This document shows positions 44,987-53,787 of a DNA stretch of 64,000 bases, piece after piece. A program made the position numbers and the translations under genes. The stretch is taken from positions 459,021 through 523,020 of the forward strand of contig NZ_KB913032.1 in NCBI RefSeq assembly GCF_000384215.1. The letters are read 5' to 3'. Numbering within the stretch: position 1 is the stretch's first letter; every line of letters starts with the position of its first letter. This stretch comes from Amycolatopsis alba DSM 44262 (GTDB lineage Bacteria; Actinomycetota; Actinomycetes; Mycobacteriales; Pseudonocardiaceae). Below the pieces are notes generated by a model that was not told where the DNA came from, searched no databases, and saw only the letters and a list, made by a program, of their open reading frames with translations.

Positions 44987-45946
44987 GTGGTCACCAAGGA
45001 AATCCCCCGCACCACGGCTCCGGCCGTCCCGGCACGGCGGTCCCCCCGCCGTCGCCGGGACGGGCGGGCCGCCCTGCTCTACCTGGCGCCCGGCGGCATC
45101 CTGCTGCTCGCGATGCTGGTGTACCCGATCTACCAGCTCGTCCTGATCTCGTTCTACGACTACGGCCAGCCGCAGGCGGTCGGCAACGCGCCACTGGTGT
45201 TCCTGGGCTTCCAGAACTACCTCGACCTGCTGGAGAACCTCCAGTTCTGGGAGGTACTGGCCAAGACCCTCGGCTTCACCGCGGTCTGCGTCGTCGGCAG
45301 CCTGGCGCTGGGGACAGGGCTCGCCGTGCTGGCGACCCGTGTCCGCGCCTGGGCGCGGGTCCCGCTGTTCCTCGCGGCGCTGGCCGCCTGGGCGACACCG
45401 GCGATGGCGGGCTCGTACGTCTGGCTGTTCCTGTTCGACGCGGACTTCGGCCTGGTGAACGAGGTGCTTTCGGGCCTCGGGTTCACCGGGATGGCGAACC
45501 ACTCCTGGACGTTCGACACTTACAGCACGTTCGGGCTGGTGGCCGCCGAGGTCATCTGGTGCTCGTTCCCGTTCGTCATGGTGACCATGTACGCGGGGCT
45601 CAAGGGCGTGCCGGAGGAGGTCATCGAGGCCGCGTATCTCGACGGCGCGTCGACCTGGCGCACCACATGGTCGATCACGCTGCCGATGGTGCGGCCGCTG
45701 CTGACCATCGCCACCATCCAGTCGATCATCTGGGACTTCAAGATCTTCACCCAGATCTACGTGATGACCAACGGCGGCGGCGTGGCCGGGCGCAACCTCG
45801 TGCTCAACGTCTTCGCCTATCAACAGGCCTTCGCCGGACAGGAATACGGTCTCGGCGCGGCGCTCGGAGTCGTGATGACCTTGCTGCTGCTGTCCATCAC
45901 CGGGCTGTACGTCCGGTCGCAACGCCGGAGCGCGGGATGGGTGTGA
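44987..45946 (+). CDS. sugar ABC transporter permease (MalF-type)
   Basis: CUT1 permease of 319 residues with six predicted helices, beginning after a basic N-terminal tail at AALLYLAPGGILLLAMLVYPIY. The cytoplasmic EAA loop is EEVIEAAYLDGASTWRTTW, which docks the ATPase. GTG start directly after the binding-protein stop. No ATPase gene follows; actinobacterial CUT1 importers usually share a MsiK-type ATPase encoded elsewhere. Confidence 0.94.
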   Translation: MVTKEIPRTTAPAVPARRSPRRRRDGRAALLYLAPGGILLLAMLVYPIYQLVLISFYDYGQPQAVGNAPLVFLGFQNYLDLLENLQFWEVLAKTLGFTAVCVVGSLALGTGLAVLATRVRAWARVPLFLAALAAWATPAMAGSYVWLFLFDADFGLVNEVLSGLGFTGMANHSWTFDTYSTFGLVAAEVIWCSFPFVMVTMYAGLKGVPEEVIEAAYLDGASTWRTTWSITLPMVRPLLTIATIQSIIWDFKIFTQIYVMTNGGGVAGRNLVLNVFAYQQAFAGQEYGLGAALGVVMTLLLLSITGLYVRSQRRSAGWV

Positions 45947-46818
45947 TCACGGCTCCCGCCCGGCGTCCCCGCCGGGTCAAGAAGCCGGGCAGGCTGATCG
46001 CCGAGATCATCTGCGTGGTGATCGCGGGAATGGTCGCGTTCCCGGTGTACTGGATGGTGCTTTCGGCGTTCAAGCCGACCGGGCAGATCCAATCGGACAA
46101 CCCCCGCCCCTGGACGCTGACGCCGACCCTGGAGCACTTCGAACGGGTGCTCAGCGGCGAGGGCTTCGCGCTGTTCTTCCTGAACAGCGTGATCGTGGCC
46201 GTCGTGGTGGTGGCGCTGTCGCTGCTGCTGTCGTTCCTTTCGGCGGTCGCGCTGACCAGGTTCAACTTCAAGGGCAGGACCGTCCTGCTGGTGATGGTGC
46301 TGGTGGCGCAGATGGTGCCGGTCGAGGCGCTGACCATTCCGCTGTTCTTCCTGATGCGGTCGGTCGGCGACGTCGCTCCCGCGTTCGGCACCAACCACCT
46401 CGGCTCGCTGATCCTGGTGCATCTGGCGTTCAGCCTGCCGTTCGCGATCTGGATGCTGCGCGGGTTCGTCGCCGCGGTGCCGCAGGAGCTGGAAGAGGCG
46501 TCGAAGATCGACGGGGCGAGCCGGATGCGGTTCACCTGGCAGATCCTCTTCCCGCTGGTGGCGCCGGGGCTGGTGGCGATCAGTGTGCTCGCGTTCATCC
46601 ACGCCTGGAACGACTTCCTGTTCGCCAAGACGTTCATCATCTCCAACACCGAGAATCAGACGCTCCCGCTGGCGATCCTGGTGTTCTTCAAACCGGAGGA
46701 CACCGACTGGGGCGCGGTGATGGCGGGTTCGACCCTGATGACCATCCCGGTGCTGGTGTTCTTCATTCTCGTGCAACGACGACTCGTGTCCGTCATGGGC
46801 GGCGCGGTGAAGGGCTGA
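45937..46818 (+). CDS. sugar ABC transporter permease (MalG-type)
   Basis: Second CUT1 permease, 293 residues, six helices from LIAEIICVVIAGMVAFPVYW. The EAA loop is QELEEASKIDGASRMRFTW and the ending VQRRLVSVMGGAVKG is typical of MalG relatives. Its start overlaps the preceding permease by 10 bp. It pairs with that gene to form the membrane channel. Confidence 0.94.
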   Translation: MGVITAPARRPRRVKKPGRLIAEIICVVIAGMVAFPVYWMVLSAFKPTGQIQSDNPRPWTLTPTLEHFERVLSGEGFALFFLNSVIVAVVVVALSLLLSFLSAVALTRFNFKGRTVLLVMVLVAQMVPVEALTIPLFFLMRSVGDVAPAFGTNHLGSLILVHLAFSLPFAIWMLRGFVAAVPQELEEASKIDGASRMRFTWQILFPLVAPGLVAISVLAFIHAWNDFLFAKTFIISNTENQTLPLAILVFFKPEDTDWGAVMAGSTLMTIPVLVFFILVQRRLVSVMGGAVKG

Positions 46819-46819
46819 C

Positions 46820-48226
46820 ATGCCTGGCTTCGAAACTCTGCTCCCCCGTCCCGTCTCGGTGGAACCGCTGCCGGGACAGTGTTCTGCACCGTCCGAAGTG
46901 GACGTGCGTAGCGACGACCTCCTGCCTGCCGAGGGCTACCGGCTGGAGATCGACCCGTCCGGCGTGACCCTGCACGCGGCCGACGCGGCGGGCGAGTTCT
47001 ACGGCCGCCAGACGCTCCGGCAGCTCATCGGGCCGGACGCGTTCCGGGCGGCGTCGATCCACAGTGGACAGCAGACGATCCCCTGCGGTGTGGTCACCGA
47101 CCACCCGAGGTTCGGCTGGCGCGGGACACTGCTCGACGTGGCGAGGAACTTCCGGACCAAGGCCGAGGTGCTGCGGTTCGTCGACCTGATCGCCGCGCAC
47201 AAGCTCAACGTGCTCAACCTGCACCTGACCGACGACCAGGGCTGGCGGATCGAGATCCCCGAGTTCCCCAGGCTCACCGAGGTCGGCGGCTGGCGGAAGT
47301 CGTCCATGGTCGGGCGGCACGACGGACCGGAGCGCGACGGGCGTCCGCACGGCGGCTTCTACTCGGCCGACGACCTCCGCGAGATCGTCGCGTACGCCGC
47401 CGCGCGTGCGGTGACGGTCGTCCCGGAGGTCGACATCCCAGGGCATGCGCGGGCCGCGATCGCCGCCTATCCCGAACTCGGCCCGGAGACCACCGAACCG
47501 TGGGAGGTGTGGACGAGCTGGGGCATCAGCACGTCACTGCTGAACACGGAAAAGTCCACTGTGGACTTCTTCAAACGCGTCTTCGACCACGTGCTGGACA
47601 TCTTCCCGTCCGAGGTCATCGCCCTCGGCGGCGACGAGGTTCCCGGCGCGACCGAGGAACACGGCTGGTTCGTCCGCGAGATCGCCCGGCACCTGGTCGA
47701 ACGAGGACGTCGTCCGCTCGGCTGGGACGAGGTGCTCGAAGCGGGCGACCTGCCGCCGATGGTCATCGGCTCATGGCAGAGCGAGGCGGCGGGCGCGCGA
47801 GCCGCGGCCGCCGGTCACGACGTCGTCATGTGTCCCGAGGACCACATCTACTTGGACCACCGGCAGTCCGATCATCCCGACGAGCCGATTCCCGTCGGGT
47901 ATCTGAGCACGTTGGAGAGCTTCTACGGCTACGAGCCGGTGCCCGCCGATTTCCCCGAGGGGAAGACGATTCTCGGGGCGCAGGCGCAGGTGTGGTCGGA
48001 GCATCTCGACACCGTGCGGCGGGTGGACTACGTCGCCTTCCCGCGACTGGCCGCTTTCGCCGAGGTGGCGTGGAGCGACCCCGCGGGGCGGGACTACGCG
48101 GAGTTCCTGCCGCGCCTGCGGGATCACCACCTGCCGCGGCTGGACGCGCTGGGCGTCGAGTACCGGCCGCTCGACGGGCCGCACCCGTGGCAGACACGGC
48201 CTGGGGTTCCCGGACGACCGCGGTAG
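46820..48226 (+). CDS. GH20 beta-N-acetylhexosaminidase
   Basis: Cleaves terminal GlcNAc residues from oligosaccharides by substrate-assisted catalysis. 468 residues: short GH20b-type N-terminal domain (1-95), then the barrel with WRGTLLDVARNFRTKAEVL, LNLHLTDDQGWRIEIPEFPRL, VPEVDIPGHARAAI and the catalytic Asp-Glu in IALGGDEVPGA near residue 275; later WDEVLEAG and AQVWSEH. No signal peptide, so it acts on imported oligomers. It starts 1 bp after the permease stop, tying it to the ABC importer. Likely substrate: chitobiose or chitobionate. Confidence 0.94.
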   Translation: MPGFETLLPRPVSVEPLPGQCSAPSEVDVRSDDLLPAEGYRLEIDPSGVTLHAADAAGEFYGRQTLRQLIGPDAFRAASIHSGQQTIPCGVVTDHPRFGWRGTLLDVARNFRTKAEVLRFVDLIAAHKLNVLNLHLTDDQGWRIEIPEFPRLTEVGGWRKSSMVGRHDGPERDGRPHGGFYSADDLREIVAYAAARAVTVVPEVDIPGHARAAIAAYPELGPETTEPWEVWTSWGISTSLLNTEKSTVDFFKRVFDHVLDIFPSEVIALGGDEVPGATEEHGWFVREIARHLVERGRRPLGWDEVLEAGDLPPMVIGSWQSEAAGARAAAAGHDVVMCPEDHIYLDHRQSDHPDEPIPVGYLSTLESFYGYEPVPADFPEGKTILGAQAQVWSEHLDTVRRVDYVAFPRLAAFAEVAWSDPAGRDYAEFLPRLRDHHLPRLDALGVEYRPLDGPHPWQTRPGVPGRPR

Positions 48227-48282
48227 CTGGTCCGAAAAGAACATCGGGTGGGCCGCCGTCAAAGGTGGCCCACCCGACTCCT

Positions 48283-51200
48283 TCATCCTCCGTTGTCGTA
48301 GCGAAGCTCTTGCATCGCTTTCAGAAGCATGTCGGCGGCCATCGCCCAAGTTCGCCTCTCCGCCATCTCCTCACGCAGCAGCCTCGCCATCCCGAAAGAA
48401 GGCTTCGGATTGGCAAGGACAGCCGCGATCGCGTCCCCCCACCGCAACGTGTCCTTGTACTCCTCTTCCGTGACCGGGATCAGCTTGTTCGACAGATCCA
48501 CAGACAGCTCGGATTGTTCCTCGGCGAGCAGAAGGCCCAACCCGCTTCGCTTGCTGATCAGCGTCGGTACTCCCAGCTTGATCGCCTCCAGCCCGACCAG
48601 CCCGAACCCCTCGGAGCGGGAAGGCATGATGACGACGTTCGCACGATGCAAGTCCTGCCGCAAAGCCTCTCTGTCCGGAGAGTACGGTCGTGGAACCACC
48701 CGCAGGGAATCATTCCCGGCCCAGGATTTGACTTCGCGGATCAGACGCTCGGAGTCTCCTTTCTCGGCCCCGCGAAGCACCAGTTCGACTTCAGGCTCAT
48801 TCGCTCCTCGCTGCGACAGCACATGTCCCAGAGCCCTGGCCGCAATGTCGACGCCCTTGATCCGCGCTTCCTGATGCCCTAGCCGTCCCATCAGAAGTAC
48901 GCGAACCGTGTCGCTGAGCACCGGCGTTTCCGCTATGTCGTCGGAGACATCGAATCCGGGATCGAGTCGCAACACCTCCGGACCTCCGGAACCACGTAGA
49001 TGGTCCCGCAGGTTGTTGCTCAGTGCTGGCCCGACCCCGATCGCCAGATGCGCCTTCTTCGCGATCTCGATCTCATGCCTGCTGCGCTCGTCGGCCTGGG
49101 CGGCCGGATCTCCGTCCATTCTCCGTTTGTCGACTTCGACTCGATCGGAGACAACATGCAGGAAATGCAGGAGCTTGGCGTCCCGATAGTGGTCTTCTAC
49201 CAGCCACAAGGCGGCTTCGCCGGTCTTACGACCGTGCCCGATGACGAAGTCAGGGGTGATCGGTGAAGAGACGACCGGCGGCCGGGACAACGCGCTTTCC
49301 GGCGCTCCCAACGCGGCGGGTGGATGTACCAGATGGACACCTGCCGCAGCCGCGTCGTTCCGCTCCTCGTCACTCGCACTCGGTACCGAGCAGAACACCT
49401 CCGCGCCTTTCCCGGCAAGTGCTTTGCAGAGCTCACGGTTGATGGTGCTGATACCGCCGCCGTGCCCCGAGGCCCACTCGGTGTTGACCGCCAGTACACG
49501 AACCCGCCCAGGGTCAACGACCGTCACCTCAGGTCGAGGTTCGTGCTTTAGCGGCTCTTCGTGGCCCTGCTCCACCTGAGCCTTCTGCTCGCCCCTCAGC
49601 CGCTCGACGTCAGCGACCGCACCGACTTCGTTATACAGAGCGATCGCCGCCGCGCGATGCGCGTCGGCGTCGACCAGACGATCTTGAGCAGCAGCCGCTC
49701 GGCCGAGGCCCTCATAGGCAACCGCCTCCTCTCGCTGCGCTTTACCCGATCGAGCACGGTCTATCGCATTCCGGTAGTGATTCGCCGACGCATCGAATTC
49801 ACCCAAGAGCAATTCCGTTTCAGCGAGATGAGAAATGAGCTGCGCAACATCACCGTCACGAAAGAGAAGTTCCATGTAATCATCCAGCACCTTCTCGAAG
49901 TTCACCTTCGCAGCAGCGAGCCCACCAAGCCGAAGCTCGCAACGCGCGATGCAATCAAGGGCAATCGCCGCATTCGATCGCAGCGCCTGATCACGATAGA
50001 AAGCCCAAGCGCGCCGGGACAGGTCCAGCGCCTGACCGAAGTCACCTCGCTCATATGCGAGCCAGGCCCGGTTCGCCCCGACATTCATCTCGCCGAAACG
50101 GTCATCGGCGGCGGAGAACTCCAACTGGGCACGCGAGTACAGCTCCATCGCCTCATCCTTGTGGCCGAGCTGCATACTGGCCAGGCCGAGGTTGTTGAGG
50201 ACGATAGCAATTGCACGATGGTCACCGGTACGCGTCGCCGCCTCCATGGCCTGCCCATAGCAAGCCGTCATCAATTCCCACTGCTTGGTGGCATAAAAAT
50301 AACCCCGAAGGCAATAAGCGAACTGCCAGCAGACCATGTCATGACGCCGCGATGCCATCTCCTGAAGCAACGGAAGGAAGTTATCCACTTCGCTTTCCAT
50401 CCACTTTCCAGCCGAATAGGCGTCCGGAAACAACGGAGTCTCCACAGCCGGAGAAACCAGATCGAGCTCCAGCCGATAACGATGCTCGTCAATATGGGAA
50501 TCCGCCGCGGCGGCGGCATGCAGGAAATATTCGAATAGTCTTTCTCTTGCCGAATCCTCCTCCGGACCGGACAGCAATTCAGCATCTGGACGACGCAGGT
50601 GATCCCGTAACACATCGTGCACGCGGTACGCGCTATGGGAATGCCGTTCGAGCATCCCGGCCCTGATCAGCTCGTCCAAGAGGCTCTCGGCCGCGGCAGG
50701 TGAGATTCCCGCCATCGCCCCGGCCGCCCACGCGTCCACTCGAGGGCCTGGATGCGCCGCCATGAGCTGCAGCATCGCCAGTTGCGCGTCGGACAGCGTG
50801 GCGCAAGAAGCCTCGAGCACCGCGGTCACGCTTCGCAACCCGTCGGTGAGCTCCTGGTGACGAGCCGCTTGATCGGCGAGACGAGCGGCCACATCTTCCA
50901 GCCGCCGGGCTGGATTGTCCCGGAAGCGCGATGCGACGATGCACACCGCGAGGGGAAGCCGGTAGCACATCTCGGTGATCTTCCGGACGACCGCCGGATC
51001 GCCCCTTTCGGTCGTCCCCAGTTCGGCGACCGAGGTGAACAAGGCCATCGCGGCTGCAGGCTCCAGCGCCCGGACATGCTGGTGCAAAGCCGCGTCCAAG
51101 ACGGTCAGTGGCTGGCGGCTGGTGATGACGACCGCAGACCTGCCGTTGGGTGGTCTCAAAGCATGCACCTGCTGAGCACTCGAGACGTTGTCGAGCATCA

Positions 51201-51810
51201 CCAGGACTCGGCGGCCGGCTAGCTTCTGCCGGAGAAGAGCGGTCCGATCCCCCTCAGTCGATGGCACCAGCTCACCGGGCACACCCAACCGTCGCAGTAC
51301 ACGGACGAGCGCCTCGTCCCTTCCCAAGGGATGGCTGTCCGGGTTGTAGCCCTGCATATCGAGGTAGATGCAGCCGTCCGGGTAGTCATGATGGAGCCGC
51401 TCGGCAACCCATAAACCGATCGCCGTCTTGCCGACACCGGCCATGCCGTAGAGCACGCAAACACGCGGCAAGCGGCTCGGCTCGGCGGGACTGAGATGCT
51501 GCTCGAGTGTCCTCGCCTCAACGTCGCGACCGATCAGCTGGCGCGGCCCGGCCGGCAAGTCGCACGGTGGTTCGATACGGGCACGCCGTTCATCGACCGC
51601 CAGAACAGCGGCCGCGCGCGCCAACTCGTTACCGGTTCCCAGGACGCGATCGCAAGCAGCGGCGAACGTGGTCGTCGGTGGTGCTGCTCCGTGCTCTACG
51701 CGACTTATCTGCGCCTTGCTGTAGTGGATCTGGTCCCCGAACGCTTTCAAGGACAAGCCGGCGCCAGTGCGCAGCTCCTGCACTCTCACCCCGAAGGCTT
51801 TTCGGTCCAC
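48283..51810 (-). CDS. HTH-NB-ARC-TPR-glycosyltransferase fusion (STAND protein)
   Basis: About 1175 residues in four parts. N-terminal XRE HTH (about 1-60): RVQELRTGAGLSLKAFGDQI, YSKAQISRVEHG. NB-ARC NTPase (about 85-340): Walker A GMAGVGKTAIG near 122, Walker B VLVMLDNV, and a GxP-like CYRLPLAVCIVASRF. TPR-like region (about 430-740): repeats such as HRAIAIVLNNLGLASMQLG. C-terminal GT-B glycosyltransferase (about 770-1175): VNTEWASGHGGGISTINREL and the EX7E motif in EGFGLVGLEAIKLGVP of GT4. GTG 51810 is preferred (GAGGG 7 nt upstream). Divergent from a TIR-NB-ARC gene. I infer a sensor-switch-effector immune protein; its sugar donor and target are unknown. Confidence 0.87.
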   Translation of the reverse strand: MDRKAFGVRVQELRTGAGLSLKAFGDQIHYSKAQISRVEHGAAPPTTTFAAACDRVLGTGNELARAAAVLAVDERRARIEPPCDLPAGPRQLIGRDVEARTLEQHLSPAEPSRLPRVCVLYGMAGVGKTAIGLWVAERLHHDYPDGCIYLDMQGYNPDSHPLGRDEALVRVLRRLGVPGELVPSTEGDRTALLRQKLAGRRVLVMLDNVSSAQQVHALRPPNGRSAVVITSRQPLTVLDAALHQHVRALEPAAAMALFTSVAELGTTERGDPAVVRKITEMCYRLPLAVCIVASRFRDNPARRLEDVAARLADQAARHQELTDGLRSVTAVLEASCATLSDAQLAMLQLMAAHPGPRVDAWAAGAMAGISPAAAESLLDELIRAGMLERHSHSAYRVHDVLRDHLRRPDAELLSGPEEDSARERLFEYFLHAAAAADSHIDEHRYRLELDLVSPAVETPLFPDAYSAGKWMESEVDNFLPLLQEMASRRHDMVCWQFAYCLRGYFYATKQWELMTACYGQAMEAATRTGDHRAIAIVLNNLGLASMQLGHKDEAMELYSRAQLEFSAADDRFGEMNVGANRAWLAYERGDFGQALDLSRRAWAFYRDQALRSNAAIALDCIARCELRLGGLAAAKVNFEKVLDDYMELLFRDGDVAQLISHLAETELLLGEFDASANHYRNAIDRARSGKAQREEAVAYEGLGRAAAAQDRLVDADAHRAAAIALYNEVGAVADVERLRGEQKAQVEQGHEEPLKHEPRPEVTVVDPGRVRVLAVNTEWASGHGGGISTINRELCKALAGKGAEVFCSVPSASDEERNDAAAAGVHLVHPPAALGAPESALSRPPVVSSPITPDFVIGHGRKTGEAALWLVEDHYRDAKLLHFLHVVSDRVEVDKRRMDGDPAAQADERSRHEIEIAKKAHLAIGVGPALSNNLRDHLRGSGGPEVLRLDPGFDVSDDIAETPVLSDTVRVLLMGRLGHQEARIKGVDIAARALGHVLSQRGANEPEVELVLRGAEKGDSERLIREVKSWAGNDSLRVVPRPYSPDREALRQDLHRANVVIMPSRSEGFGLVGLEAIKLGVPTLISKRSGLGLLLAEEQSELSVDLSNKLIPVTEEEYKDTLRWGDAIAAVLANPKPSFGMARLLREEMAERRTWAMAADMLLKAMQELRYDNGG

Positions 51811-52038
51811 CGCTGTCCCTCTTCTCGCGGTCACTCGCACTGCTCAGATGTTCACCCATGGTCAGGCAAGACACCTGGGTACAGGGCCCCCTCGAGCCGT
51901 TCAGCCGTTACAAAACCCGATGGGAACGATGGAACGGCAGGACAGGTCGCGGCGACCACCGCACATGGTGAAGTCTCTGGGGAGAAAAGACTACTGGACG
52001 ACACCTGCGCCAGCGTCGGCTGAGAGGATCCAACGAAC

Positions 52039-53730
52039 TTGTCCGATACGATCTACGACGTCTTCCTGTCGTTCTCCGGCGACGATCGGAAGTTCGGACG
52101 CGACCTTGCGGAGCAACTGCGGTCCGAGGGGATGGACGTCTTCCTCGACGAAGACGGGATCACCCTCACCGATAGCCTCACGGAGCGCATCGGGCTCGCT
52201 GTGCAGGGTTCGAAAACGCTCGTGGCGTACTACTCGGAAGGCTATGCCAGCAGGCACGCGTGTCAGCATGAACTCATGACCGCTTTCCTGGCCGCTCAGC
52301 GGGAAGGCACCGTCCGGCAGCGGATCCTGGTGATCAACCCTGAGCCAGGGACCGACCATATTCACCCGATCGAGTTGGCAGACGCGAAGTTCGCCCACCC
52401 CCAAGCGGGAGTTACCGACCTTGCTCGGTGGATCGCAGGGAGGGCCCGCGAGTTGAACGGCCCCTTCGGCCGTCCGCCGTCTTTCGAGGAACGCCTGTGG
52501 CCTGTTTGGCTGGCTCGCCATGTTCGGGGGTTCGTCGGACGGCATCGTGAACTTTGGACCCTTCATACGGAACTCCACGCCAGCAAATACTCGGTTATCA
52601 GAGAGCGCGCCTACGGCTCCTTTGTGTCACTCTGGGGCACACCCGGCTCTGGGAAAACCGCTCTCGTCGCGAACTACGCGTGGCGGTTCAGGGACGCGTT
52701 TCCCGGTGGAGTCCGCTGGTTGAGCCTGGCCGGAGCAGGCTCACGACCTGATCGGCTTCAATCCGTCTATTGCGGTGAGCTCCGGAGTTCCTGTCGCGAG
52801 CTGGGAATGGACCTCAGCTCCGTACCGGACGAGCAGCTTTCCTCGGCCGTGGCGCGAACGCTCGACAAAACCGAGAACGCCACTCTGTGGATTGTCGACG
52901 ACCTACCCCCAGGCTGCGGTCCCGAGCACCTTGGCCATCTGGTACTCCCAGGCGGTTGCGGAGCGCACACGGTACTCGTCGGGCAGGACGACGCTTTCCG
53001 AGGCCATCTACCCGTGGTCCGGGTGGGGCGGCTGTCTTCGATCGAAGCCGACGAGTTGCTGGACTCGTACCGGAAGCCTGACGACGACGTTGACAAGAAG
53101 AGTCGCCGGTGCTTGGTCCAGGATCTGGGCGGTAATCCAGGAGCGTTGATCGCCGTCGGCGAGTATCTGAGGCATCGACAGGGAATTACCTCGTATCTGA
53201 CTGCCAGAGACGAACTCTCCACCAAGCAGTCACTGCGTGACACCGTGTTTGAGAACTCCCGACGGGTCATCGACCCTATGAGCGTCGACGAACTCGTGCT
53301 GCTCGACTTCATTTCTCGCGCCGACCAGCACGAATTCCCCAGTCCAGTGCTTGCGGCGGTGCAGAGCTTCGCCACCGTCGATGTCGGTGCCGTGTTGAGC
53401 CGCTTGCTCAGCCGCTCGGTGGCGACCCGCGACGGCACTCGATGGCGACTCGATCCCTTGGTGGTCGAAGCGGCCAAGGAGCGTCTGCGGACACTCGACG
53501 TCAAAACGATCCCGCAGTCGGAAATCACCGACTTCCGGGTTGAAGTCGCCAAGGTTCTCAATCCGTCGAACGGGTCGAGAAAACGGGGGTGGGGCAACAA
53601 CAGCCGAGGCCAGTCGACCTCGACGAGCCGCAGCCGGCACTTCCGCGCGTCGGCACTGTTGTCGCCGTGGTCCCGGCTGTTCACGTTGTACGACACCGTG
53701 AACTTCCCCGGACGGCCGCGGCAGAAGTAA
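52039..53730 (+). CDS. TIR-NB-ARC STAND protein
   Basis: 563 residues, TTG start (GAGAGG 12 nt upstream). TIR domain 1-135: IYDVFLSFSGDDRKFGRDLA, DVFLDEDGI, and the putative NADase glutamate E78 in ACQHELMTAF. NB-ARC NTPase about 165-440: Walker A LWGTPGSGKTALVANYA near 200, Walker B TLWIVDDLPP, and NPGALIAVGEYLRH. A short helical region follows, but no repeat sensor; the last 55 residues are Ser/Arg/Thr-rich and look unlike a folded domain, so the gene may be truncated or frameshifted. Bacterial TIR-STAND proteins deplete NAD on phage sensing. Divergent from the HTH-NB-ARC-GT gene across 228 bp. Confidence 0.87.
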   Translation: MSDTIYDVFLSFSGDDRKFGRDLAEQLRSEGMDVFLDEDGITLTDSLTERIGLAVQGSKTLVAYYSEGYASRHACQHELMTAFLAAQREGTVRQRILVINPEPGTDHIHPIELADAKFAHPQAGVTDLARWIAGRARELNGPFGRPPSFEERLWPVWLARHVRGFVGRHRELWTLHTELHASKYSVIRERAYGSFVSLWGTPGSGKTALVANYAWRFRDAFPGGVRWLSLAGAGSRPDRLQSVYCGELRSSCRELGMDLSSVPDEQLSSAVARTLDKTENATLWIVDDLPPGCGPEHLGHLVLPGGCGAHTVLVGQDDAFRGHLPVVRVGRLSSIEADELLDSYRKPDDDVDKKSRRCLVQDLGGNPGALIAVGEYLRHRQGITSYLTARDELSTKQSLRDTVFENSRRVIDPMSVDELVLLDFISRADQHEFPSPVLAAVQSFATVDVGAVLSRLLSRSVATRDGTRWRLDPLVVEAAKERLRTLDVKTIPQSEITDFRVEVAKVLNPSNGSRKRGWGNNSRGQSTSTSRSRHFRASALLSPWSRLFTLYDTVNFPGRPRQK

Positions 53731-53734
53731 GTAT

Positions 53735-53781
53735 ATGATGGCCCCCTTCCTTGCGTCAGGTGCAAGGAAGGGGGCCATCAT
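53735..53781. terminator. dispersed hairpin, family A-like (CCTTGC core)
   Basis: Perfect 20-bp stem ATGATGGCCCCCTTCCTTGC (53735-53754), complement at 53762-53781, 7-nt loop, 4 bp after the TIR gene stop. It fills nearly the whole gap to the next gene. Confidence 0.75.
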
Positions 53782-53787
53782 GTAGTC

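Noticed and set aside
42329..45922. 1197-codon open frame on the minus strand
   Set aside because: Antisense of the lactonase, binding protein and permease genes; composition typical of shadows.
35981..48226. DasR (dre) sites in the aminosugar cluster
   Set aside because: No match to the ACTGGTCTAGACCAGT-type consensus was seen in the promoter regions; the IclR-type palindrome is a better candidate.
53735..53781. Long hairpins as CRISPR repeats or attachment sites
   Set aside because: The elements are single, at gene ends, with no regular spacers and no integrase or cas gene nearby.
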